Shown here: one piece after another, positions 1-6,727 of the stretch | Position numbering within the stretch: position 1 is the first letter of the stretch | Layout: every line of letters begins with the position of its first letter | Source: Microbacterium sp. cx-55 | GTDB lineage: Bacteria > Actinomycetota > Actinomycetes > Actinomycetales > Microbacteriaceae | DNA length: 64,000 bases | Reading direction: 5' to 3' | Assembly: GCF_021117345.1 (NCBI RefSeq) | Contig: NZ_CP088261.1 | Span: 3,038,001 to 3,102,000 of the forward strand | Notes under the pieces: model-generated | Databases searched by the model: none | The model's input: the letters and a program-made list of their open reading frames with translations, nothing else | What the model was told of the DNA's origin: nothing | Translations under genes and position numbers: made by a program

Positions 1-673
1 CCCTCAGGTCTTCCTGCACCCAGGTGGGCGACTTCGAGAGCACGACGACCCGCTCGCCGAGGTAGACGGACTCGTCGATGTCGTGGGTCACGAACAGGAT
101 CGACATGCCGCGCTCGAGGTGCAGGCGCCGCACGAGGTCTTCGAGGTCGGCGCGGGTCTGCGCGTCGACCGCCGCGAACGGCTCGTCCATGATGAGCACT
201 TCGGGCTGGTAGGCGACGGCGCGCGCGATGGCGACGCGCTGCTGCATGCCCCCCGATAGCTGCCACGGGTAGCTTCCGGCGGCGTGGTCGAGCCCGACGG
301 CCGCGAGCGCGTCGTCGATCAGCCGGTCGCGCTCGGCCCTGCTGAGCTTCTTGTGCTTCAGGGGCAGCTCCACGTTGCCGCGCACGGTGAGCCACGGGTA
401 GAGGCTGCGGCCGTATTCCTGGAAGACGAGGGCCATGTTCGGCGGGGGGCCGGTGACCTTCTTGCCGTCGAGCACGACGGACCCCGCCGTCGGGGAGAGG
501 AGCCCCGCGATGCACTTGAGCAGGGTCGTCTTTCCGCATCCGGACGGACCGACGATGCACACCAGCTCGCCGCGGTTCATCGTGAAATCGATGTCGCCGA
601 TCGCCTCGACCGAGCCCGTCGACGATTCGTATACCTTCTTGAGGTGCTCGACCTGCAGGAGTGTGTCAGGCAC
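1..673 (-). CDS. ABC importer ATP-binding subunit, SsuB/TauB type (3' end cut by window edge)
   Basis: Cytoplasmic ATPase that energises the importer encoded just upstream (two permeases and a lipoprotein). Translating the minus strand from GTG at 673 gives a Walker A GPSGCGKTT about 40 residues in, a Q-loop, the signature LSGGMQQR and a Walker B ending MDEPFAAVD followed by a switch His (FVTHD). This is the pattern of nitrate/sulfonate/taurine-type ATPases. The GTG overlaps the permease stop (666-668) by 8 nt, so the two are translationally coupled. About 224 codons are present and the C-terminus lies beyond position 1. The substrate cannot be read from the ATPase; the catabolic context suggests an aromatic or sulfonated compound, which is inference. 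Confidence 0.9.
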   Translation of the reverse strand, partial: MPDTLLQVEHLKKVYESSTGSVEAIGDIDFTMNRGELVCIVGPSGCGKTTLLKCIAGLLSPTAGSVVLDGKKVTGPPPNMALVFQEYGRSLYPWLTVRGNVELPLKHKKLSRAERDRLIDDALAAVGLDHAAGSYPWQLSGGMQQRVAIARAVAYQPEVLIMDEPFAAVDAQTRADLEDLVRRLHLERGMSILFVTHDIDESVYLGERVVVLSKSPTWVQEDLR

Positions 674-1490
674 GCTCCACCTCCTTGATTCCGTGGTACC
701 AGCGCAGAACCCTGCGCTCGACGAGAGTGAAGATGACCGCGAGCAGGATGCCGACGAGACCGAGGAGCACGATGCCGCTCCACATCTCCGCGATCAGATA
801 GTTGCGCTGGAAGTAGGCGATCCGGAAGCCGAGTCCCGATGACGAGTAGAACATCTCCGAGATCACCATCATGATGAGCGCGACCGACAGGGTCTGCCGA
901 ACGCCCGCCATGATCCGCGGACTCGCGGCCGGCAGCACCAGTCCGAAGAGCCGCTGCGAGCGGGTGAGAGCGAACGAGCGCGCCGTCTCGGTCATGACCG
1001 CATCCGTGCCGCGCACCCCTTCCACGGTGTTCAGCAGCACCGGCCAGAGCGATCCGAACACGATGACGACGATCTTCATGTTGTCGGTCACGCCGAGGAG
1101 GGCCACGAACACCGGGATGAGGACGGGCGGCGGGATGGCGCGGAAGAACTCGAGCAGCGGCTCGAGGAGCTCGCGCAGCCAGCGCGTGAGGCCGATGACC
1201 GTGCCGGCGGCGACACCGATCGCGACGGCCAGCACGATCGCCAGGGAGAGGCGCGCGAGGCTCGGGATGACGTCGGTGAGAAACGCCGGACCGATCCAGG
1301 TCTGGATGAACGCGTCGAGGATCGTCAGCGGCCCGGGGAAGAACTTCGCGGGCGACACCGTGCCCCAGATTCCCCAGATCACGAGCAGCACGATCGGGAG
1401 TCCGATCGCGAACCCGACGCTGCGCGAGAGACCGCCCCAGATGGACGGGCGGGCGGGTGCCGTTCGCACGGTGCTCGTGTAGAGGGTCAC
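666..1490 (-). CDS. ABC importer permease, SsuC/TauC type
   Basis: Inner-membrane subunit of the importer, 274 residues. It shows about six hydrophobic helices and the BPD_transp_1 cytoplasmic EAA-type loop (around ...VRGTDAVMTETARSF...) that contacts the ATPase. The GTG start at 1490 overlaps the TGA of the preceding permease in a GTGA junction, the same coupling used elsewhere in this operon. A longer in-frame extension upstream is rejected because it would run through the neighbouring permease. It is a paralogue of the adjacent permease, so the channel is probably a heterodimer. The transported compound is unknown. Confidence 0.9.
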   Translation of the reverse strand: MTLYTSTVRTAPARPSIWGGLSRSVGFAIGLPIVLLVIWGIWGTVSPAKFFPGPLTILDAFIQTWIGPAFLTDVIPSLARLSLAIVLAVAIGVAAGTVIGLTRWLRELLEPLLEFFRAIPPPVLIPVFVALLGVTDNMKIVVIVFGSLWPVLLNTVEGVRGTDAVMTETARSFALTRSQRLFGLVLPAASPRIMAGVRQTLSVALIMMVISEMFYSSSGLGFRIAYFQRNYLIAEMWSGIVLLGLVGILLAVIFTLVERRVLRWYHGIKEVERA

Positions 1491-2332
1491 AGGATCTCCT
1501 CCCCGCGCACCGACTGATGCCAGGCGAGGGCCCGGCGCTCGATGGCACGGAAGCCGAGGTTGACGATCAGCCCGAGGACGCCCGTGACGAGCACGATCGC
1601 GTACACGGTGGTGATGTTGCCCACGTTGTAGGCTTGCACGATCGTGCGGCCGAGCCCCGGGTTGCCGATGGTCATCTCCGCGGTGACCGCCAGGATGAGG
1701 GCGACCGCGGCGGCGAGCCGGAGCCCCGTGAAGATGTACGGCAGGGCGGTGGGCAGCACCAGGCTTCGCAGCTGCGCCGAGCGGGTGAGCCCGAAGCTGC
1801 GTGCGGTGTCGCGGGCGACCGTGTCGATGTCGGCGACGCCGTAGAGCACCTGCACGAACACCTGCCAGAAGCACGCGTAGACGATGATCACGAGCGCGGC
1901 CTGGATCTGGATGCCGTACGCCAGGATCGCGAGCGGGATGAGGGCGACCGAGGGGATTGGGCGGAGGAACTCCACCATCGAGTGCGTCGCGCGGCGGAGG
2001 AACGGGATCATCCCGACCAGCGCACCGAGCGCGATACCGAGCACCGCGGCGATCGCGAGTCCGATCAGCCAGGCGGTCATGGTGCGACCCACGTTCCGCC
2101 AGAACTCGAGATCGGTGACCATCTTCGCGAGCTGCGAGAAGGTGTCGACCGCGGAGGGGAGCTGGGTGGGGCTGACGATGCCGGCCATCGCGACGAGCTG
2201 CCAGCATCCGAGGAACCCGACGATGCCGAGCACGCCGAGCGCCGCCTTGCGGACGGAACGCGGCGACCGGCGGCGGGTGCGCGGAACGACGATCGTCGAG
2301 GTGTGCACCGGCGCGGGAGGGGCGAGGGTCAT
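1487..2332 (-). CDS. ABC importer permease, SsuC/TauC type
   Basis: Second membrane subunit, 281 residues. After a basic N-terminal tail there are about six transmembrane helices and an EAA-type loop (DTVARDTARSFGLTRS). It is followed by a GTGA overlap with the second permease and preceded by 61 nt containing a strong hairpin that separates it from the binding-protein gene. This gives the usual order: binding protein, permease, permease, ATPase. Family membership is clear; substrate specificity is not visible in the permease. Confidence 0.9.
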   Translation of the reverse strand: MTLAPPAPVHTSTIVVPRTRRRSPRSVRKAALGVLGIVGFLGCWQLVAMAGIVSPTQLPSAVDTFSQLAKMVTDLEFWRNVGRTMTAWLIGLAIAAVLGIALGALVGMIPFLRRATHSMVEFLRPIPSVALIPLAILAYGIQIQAALVIIVYACFWQVFVQVLYGVADIDTVARDTARSFGLTRSAQLRSLVLPTALPYIFTGLRLAAAVALILAVTAEMTIGNPGLGRTIVQAYNVGNITTVYAIVLVTGVLGLIVNLGFRAIERRALAWHQSVRGEEIL

Positions 2333-2358
2333 GAGACGCCTTCCGGGAAGAGGGGATG

Positions 2359-2389
2359 CGGGGATGCCGCCGCGGGGGCGGCATCCCCG
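2359..2389 (-). terminator. Hairpin between binding-protein and permease genes (attenuator-like)
   Basis: Thirteen-base perfect arms, CGGGGATGCCGCC (2359-2371) and GGCGGCATCCCCG (2377-2389), with a 5-nt loop and no T-tract. The hairpin lies 4 nt past the lipoprotein stop and 27 nt before the permease ATG. In ABC operons such hairpins commonly reduce downstream transcription or protect the upstream message, so the binding protein is made in excess. That role is inference here. Confidence 0.6.
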
Positions 2390-2393
2390 GGAG

Positions 2394-3380
2394 TCACGAC
2401 TGCGGCTGGATCAGCGTGTCGAAGTCGGGCTCGGCGTCGATGTAGCCGTACTCGACGGCGAGCGCGGCCAGGTCCTCGATCCCGGCATCGCCGAGCTCGG
2501 GCGTGAAGTCGGGCAGTGTGATGGCGGCAGCCGCCGCCTCCGGGATCTCGAGGTTCTTCACGATCGCCGCACGGACGGCGTCTTCGTTGTCGGTCGCGTA
2601 GGCGAGGGCTTCGGTCATCGCCTCGGAGTACGCGGCGACGAGGTCGGGATCGCTGTCGATCTTCTCCTGCGTCGTGAAGTTCGTCAGCACGGTGAGGCCC
2701 GGAATCGTGGCCTGGTACGGCGAGACGACGTCGACGCCCCCGGCGCCGACGATCTGGCCGCGGAACGGGTCGGGCGCCCAGCCGGCGTCGATGTTGCCGG
2801 CCTCGAGCTGCGCCTTCACATCGGGGAACGCGACCTCGATGAACTCGATCGTGGACGAGTCGCCGCCCGCGTCGTCGACGGCCTTGCGGATGGTGAGGTC
2901 GCCCGCGGCGCCGATGCTGTTGACCGATACGCGCTTGCCGGCGAGGTCGGCGGGACTCGTGATGCCCGAGTCACCGAGGGCGACGACCGAGTTGACGTCG
3001 GCTCCGTCGGCGAGGCTCGAGGCGTAGTTGCTGAAGATCACGACGCCCAGGTCCTGCAGGCTCGCGCGGATCGGGCCCATCGGCTGCCCGATCGCGAAGT
3101 CGATGTCGCCGCTCAGCAGAGCGGGGATCGCCTGCGCGCCGCCCTGCGCGGGCACCACCTCGACGTCGAGGCCGTGCTCCTCGAAGATTCCCGCGTCGAT
3201 CGCGGCCCAGAGGGCGCCGGTCTCCGCGATCGGGAGCGCCGCCACACGAACGGGCGTCAGCTCCCCGGAGCCTTCGGGGGCGGCGGAGTCGCTCGCCGCG
3301 GGGGCGGCCGAGTCGGAGCATCCGGCCAAGGTCAGTGCGGCGACGGCCGCCAGAGCGAATGCTGCAAGGGTCTTCTTCAT
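2394..3380 (-). CDS. ABC importer substrate-binding lipoprotein (NMT1/SsuA-like)
   Basis: Extracytoplasmic lipoprotein, 328 residues. MKK start, hydrophobic core and lipobox LAGC place the lipidated Cys at residue 21; a Ser/Ala/Glu-rich linker follows. The body resembles nitrate/sulfonate/taurine binding proteins: a G-I-F-E-E-H-G-L-D-V segment near the start, a central GDIDFAIGQPMG hinge region and an AGWAPDPF segment. The start was set at ATG 3380 rather than 14 codons upstream because it begins a textbook signal sequence and has a GAGAGG ribosome site. It is the first gene of the importer operon and is preceded by a promoter with a large palindrome. Confidence 0.9.
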   Translation of the reverse strand: MKKTLAAFALAAVAALTLAGCSDSAAPAASDSAAPEGSGELTPVRVAALPIAETGALWAAIDAGIFEEHGLDVEVVPAQGGAQAIPALLSGDIDFAIGQPMGPIRASLQDLGVVIFSNYASSLADGADVNSVVALGDSGITSPADLAGKRVSVNSIGAAGDLTIRKAVDDAGGDSSTIEFIEVAFPDVKAQLEAGNIDAGWAPDPFRGQIVGAGGVDVVSPYQATIPGLTVLTNFTTQEKIDSDPDLVAAYSEAMTEALAYATDNEDAVRAAIVKNLEIPEAAAAAITLPDFTPELGDAGIEDLAALAVEYGYIDAEPDFDTLIQPQS

Positions 3381-3492
3381 CGAAGGGCCTCTCAAGGAAC
3401 GGGTCAGCGGGATGTCGGCCACGGCGCGGCGTCGTCACGCTCGGGCAAGAATGCACCCGCACGCGTCGGCACCGCGGTGTGCTGACTCCGCC

Positions 3493-3554
3493 ATCGTGGG
3501 CGACCCAAGCCCCTGTGTCAAGACTTTCGTGACGATCGTCACGATTTCGTTGAC
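3493..3554 (-). promoter_or_regulatory. Promoter and nested palindromic operator of the 1-3380 importer operon
   Basis: On the minus strand TTGACA (3521-3516), a 17-nt spacer and CACGAT (3498-3493) form a good sigma-A-type promoter. Immediately upstream is the perfect 18-bp palindrome TCGTGACGATCGTCACGA (3527-3544). It is flanked at exactly equal distance by GTCAA (3517-3521) and TTGAC (3550-3554), so the outer half-site is also the -35 box. A regulator bound here would cover the -35. No regulator gene lies next to it; the AraC protein at 5429-6499 is one candidate. Confidence 0.65.
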
Positions 3555-3596
3555 TGAATCACGCCCGTCCCGGTTTCGTTGAGCAACCCTCCGCGG

Positions 3597-3657
3597 TCCG
3601 CACGCTGCCCCCGATCCGCGACCCGGGGCGACCCGGTCGTCGCGGACAGCGTGCGGA
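3597..3657 (-). terminator. Long hairpin downstream of the flavoprotein gene
   Basis: Arms TCCGCACGCTG (3597-3607) and CAGCGTGCGGA (3647-3657) pair perfectly. Inside them TCCGCGA and TCGCGGA add a second, offset pairing. The hairpin starts 9 nt after the flavoprotein stop on the minus strand and there is no T-tract. It is best read as a stem-type terminator separating the flavoprotein gene from the importer promoter at 3493-3521. Confidence 0.5.
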
Positions 3658-3665
3658 TGGCGGAG

Positions 3666-5291
3666 TCAGAGTCCGCGGCCGCGCAGGCGCGCGGGCCAGA
3701 TGCCCGCCTTCCCCGGGTTCAAGATCCCGCGCGGATCGAGCGCGTCCTTGAGACGTTCGTTGAAGCGACGCTGGGCGTGATCGTTCCAGGAGTAGGTGTC
3801 GGCGACGTGGTCGGCCCAGGCGTGGTGCGCGCGGTACTCGCCGTACCCGTGCGCCGCGGCCTCGTCGATGAGATCGTGCACGAGGCGAAGCGTCTCATCG
3901 CGCTGCACGGCATCGGTCCGGCTGTAGAGCAGCAGGCTGATGTGGTGCATCTCGCGCAGGCCCACCACGAACTGGGCGGCGTAGTCCTTGCGTGCCGCAT
4001 CCGCCCGGGCCTTCACCATCCGGAACTGGCGCAGGGCGTCTTCGCCGTCGGGGGCGGAGATGGGCGAGAATCCCATGTGCGCGCCATCCGGAAGCCAGTT
4101 CAGCAGGTTCGCCTCTTCGATGGTCGGGATGCCGGTGTTGATCCGGTGCCGATCGTGCAGGGTGTGCGCCCCGCGGTCCTCCTCGGTGAGCGGGCGGGTC
4201 TGCGTGGTGGAGAACTTCGCCCCCGGGATCGTCCCGAAGGATCCCTCGATGATCGCCAGGTACTGCTCGATGACCGGCGGCGGTCCGTAGACCGTGCCGT
4301 AGAGGTTCCAGTACCCGAGGCCGAGTTCGGCCTTCATCCGGTCCACCACCTCATCCGGGATCGGGGTGTCGTCCGCGTGCCAATCCGCGCGCGCAGAGAC
4401 CTGCGCCGCGTCGAGGAAGATGTTGCGCAGCACCGGCACGTTCTGCAGCGGCGCCATGTTGATGCGCAGCGGCAGCATCGTGTCGATGATGGCGCCGAGG
4501 TCGTCGGCCCGATCGAACGTGATCTGGAACGTCTCCGCCGCGGGCGGTGCCCCCATGAGCTGCACGCCCATCTTGGTGACGATGCCGAAGTTGGACTGCT
4601 CGAACAGGTTGTCGGGTTGCGGCCCGAAGCTCGGGGCGAACAGCTGCCACGTGTTGCTGCCGGGGATCCCGCCCATGCCCGTACGCAGCACATCGCCGTC
4701 GGGCAGGACGATCTCCATCCCCGACTTCCAGGCGGAGTGGTTGCCGTACGGCGTGTATCCGACGCCACGATCGAGCGTGTTTCCGACGATGCTCCCCCAG
4801 GAGAGATCGGGGCCGTCGATCCAGAGGTCGTACCCCTTCTCCTGGATGGCCGCGTACAGCTCGAAGTAGGTGACGCCCGGCTCGATCAGCGCGTAGGCGT
4901 ACTTCTCGTTCAGCTCGAGCACCCGGTTCAGCCGGCGCCCCACATGCACGATGATGCTGCCCGCGACGCGCGGGGCGGCACCGCCGTACCCGAGATTCTT
5001 CCCCGTGGAGATCGCGTGCAACGGCACCAGGTACTCGTTCGCGATGCGCACGATGCGCTGCACGTCTTCCGTGGAGCCGGGATACACCACGGCGCTCGCC
5101 GTGAACGACAGGTCTCCGGTGACGGGGAACTCGTCGTCGTAGCGGGACACCTCGGCCGGGTCGACGTGGACCCACTCGTCGCCGAGGGCGGCGACCAGTT
5201 CCGCGATCGCCGCATCGAACGCGTCGGCGGTGACGTCGGGGGGAAGCACGCGGACCGAATCGGACGGTCGAGTGGAGGCGGATATGGTCAT
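3666..5291 (-). CDS. FAD-linked oxidase of the vanillyl-alcohol oxidase / 4-cresol dehydrogenase family
   Basis: Predicted flavoenzyme of 541 residues that oxidises para-substituted phenols (4-alkylphenols, vanillyl alcohol, eugenol-type side chains) via a quinone methide. The FAD-binding PCMH domain contains STGKNLGYGGAAPR (about 95-108), and GYTPYGNHS with the LRTGMGGIPGS and QSNFGIVTKMG stretches is typical of this family. Near the C-terminus EYRAHH supplies the Tyr-Arg pair used by the family to bind the phenolate. ATG 5291 was chosen because GAGGAG lies just upstream and the family N-terminus begins there. The neighbouring AraC gene and importer suggest control by, and uptake of, an aromatic. 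Exact substrate and electron acceptor (O2 or cytochrome) are not determinable. Confidence 0.85.
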   Translation of the reverse strand: MTISASTRPSDSVRVLPPDVTADAFDAAIAELVAALGDEWVHVDPAEVSRYDDEFPVTGDLSFTASAVVYPGSTEDVQRIVRIANEYLVPLHAISTGKNLGYGGAAPRVAGSIIVHVGRRLNRVLELNEKYAYALIEPGVTYFELYAAIQEKGYDLWIDGPDLSWGSIVGNTLDRGVGYTPYGNHSAWKSGMEIVLPDGDVLRTGMGGIPGSNTWQLFAPSFGPQPDNLFEQSNFGIVTKMGVQLMGAPPAAETFQITFDRADDLGAIIDTMLPLRINMAPLQNVPVLRNIFLDAAQVSARADWHADDTPIPDEVVDRMKAELGLGYWNLYGTVYGPPPVIEQYLAIIEGSFGTIPGAKFSTTQTRPLTEEDRGAHTLHDRHRINTGIPTIEEANLLNWLPDGAHMGFSPISAPDGEDALRQFRMVKARADAARKDYAAQFVVGLREMHHISLLLYSRTDAVQRDETLRLVHDLIDEAAAHGYGEYRAHHAWADHVADTYSWNDHAQRRFNERLKDALDPRGILNPGKAGIWPARLRGRGL

Positions 5292-5428
5292 GGCGAACTC
5301 CTCGTCGAGTCTGCGAACGGCGGTGCCGTCGGGCGCCGCCGGCCCGGGAACGGGCAGACCTACCCTCGCCCCGCGTCGATGCACCGCCAAGGCCTACTGC
5401 GCGAATCGGATATCGAGGGGAACGCCGC

Positions 5429-6499
5429 TCAGCCGCGGCGGAGCGTCTCCACGGGCGACTCGCCGAAGCGCCGCCGGTAGTCGGTCGCGAAACGCCCGTG
5501 GTGCGCGAATCCGCACCGGTCGGCGATCTGCGCCACGGAGATCTCCGGCGCACTGGCACGCTCCAGCTCGCGTCGCGCGAGCGTCAGACGTCGCTGGCGC
5601 AGATAGGCCAGCGGCGTGGTGTCGAGCGCCCGGCGAAAGCCGATCTGCAGGGCGCGCACGCTGACGCCGACCACCGCCGCGAGTTCGGGGACAGTGAGCG
5701 ACGTGACCGTGGGCGACGAATCGACGTAGGCGATCGCACGGCGGATCGCCCCCGGGCCCGCCGCGTCTCCGGGGTGGGCCAGCTCGTCGCGGAATGCGTG
5801 CGGAGAAGCGACGAGGAGGCCCGCCATGAGCGCCTCCTGCAGACCATCCCGCACGACCGGATCCGCGCCGAGTCCCGACGGCCCCCACAGCCGGCGCGCG
5901 AGCAACTGCACCACCGCGAACCAGTCGCGTGCCGCGGGGCTCGTGAGCGGGAACTCCAGCGCGAACTCGATGTGGGCACCACCGAGCCGCCTTCCCAGCA
6001 GCGACTCGAGGCGTGATTCGAGCGCCGCGGAGTCGATCTTGATGCCGAGCACGCGAGTGGGCGTCTCGAACCCCTCGAAGCCGTGCGGGTGGAGTCCGTA
6101 CTGCGCCGCCCGGAGGCCGGTGGCGAGCATCTGTTCGCCGGGGCGTCCGGTGCGAAGGGTTCCGGTCAGCGGGATGTTGATCTGATAGGCGCCGGGCACC
6201 GATCCCGATTCGACGCGGGCCCCCGCGCTGTACTGCACCGTGCCGAGCGTGACCGGGCCGGCGCGGTACGAGGTCAGGGTGAGCCGCGGCGGACGCGCGG
6301 CGTCCAGCGGCCGGAGCGTGTGCCGGTGGAAGACCTGGGCCCCGACCGACTCCGCCTCCTCCATCGACGCGTTCCGCACGGCGAACGACGCGGGGGCCAC
6401 TCGACTCGGCGCCTCGGTCTCCTCGCCCGCGCGCGGGGCGGAGCGGTCGCCGCGGGCACGTCCGGCTCGGGGCGTGCCGCCATCATCCGATATGCGCAT
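5429..6499 (-). CDS. AraC-family transcriptional regulator
   Basis: 356 residues if started at 6499. An AraC-binding-like N-terminal sensor domain spans roughly 60-230 and two helix-turn-helix motifs lie at the C-terminus (TVPELAAVVGVSVRALQIGFRRAL and ISVAQIADRCGFAHHGRFATDYRRRFG). It lies 137 nt upstream of the flavoprotein gene on the same strand and is divergent from the LAL regulator at 6728, so the flavoprotein gene is a likely target. The first about 45 residues are basic low-complexity sequence without a visible ribosome site; ATG 6364 (residue 46) is an equally plausible start. The effector is presumably aromatic, by inference only. Confidence 0.85.
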   Translation of the reverse strand: MRISDDGGTPRAGRARGDRSAPRAGEETEAPSRVAPASFAVRNASMEEAESVGAQVFHRHTLRPLDAARPPRLTLTSYRAGPVTLGTVQYSAGARVESGSVPGAYQINIPLTGTLRTGRPGEQMLATGLRAAQYGLHPHGFEGFETPTRVLGIKIDSAALESRLESLLGRRLGGAHIEFALEFPLTSPAARDWFAVVQLLARRLWGPSGLGADPVVRDGLQEALMAGLLVASPHAFRDELAHPGDAAGPGAIRRAIAYVDSSPTVTSLTVPELAAVVGVSVRALQIGFRRALDTTPLAYLRQRRLTLARRELERASAPEISVAQIADRCGFAHHGRFATDYRRRFGESPVETLRRG

Positions 6500-6619
6500 C
6501 AGCCACCGCCCGCCGCGACGGCGAGCGCACCGGGCGCGCGATCGAGGTCGTCATGAAGTCTCCGGTTCGTCATCGAACGGGGTATGCCGGGCGACGAGTC
6601 GTGTCGGGCGACGGGTCGC

Positions 6620-6656
6620 ATGACCAGTATCCGTCTCCGCGGATACATCGGGTCAT
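6620..6656. promoter_or_regulatory. Inverted repeat in the AraC/LAL divergent region
   Basis: GTATCCG (6627-6633) and CGGATAC (6640-6646) form an inverted repeat with a 6-nt spacer, framed by ATGACC (6620) and GGTCAT (6651-6656) that pair with a 3-nt offset. It sits 72 nt before the LAL regulator ATG, in the 228-bp gap between divergent regulators. The CGGATAC half-site recurs at 8983-8989 at the other end of the LAL gene, just upstream of the hydrolase operon. This may be a shared binding site for that LuxR-type protein. No clear -10/-35 pair was identified. Confidence 0.4.
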
Positions 6657-6727
6657 CCGTGAGATCACGGAATCGACCCGCCGCATGCGCGGGCATGGAT
6701 AATCGACGTCAGGACGAAGGAGTCTTG

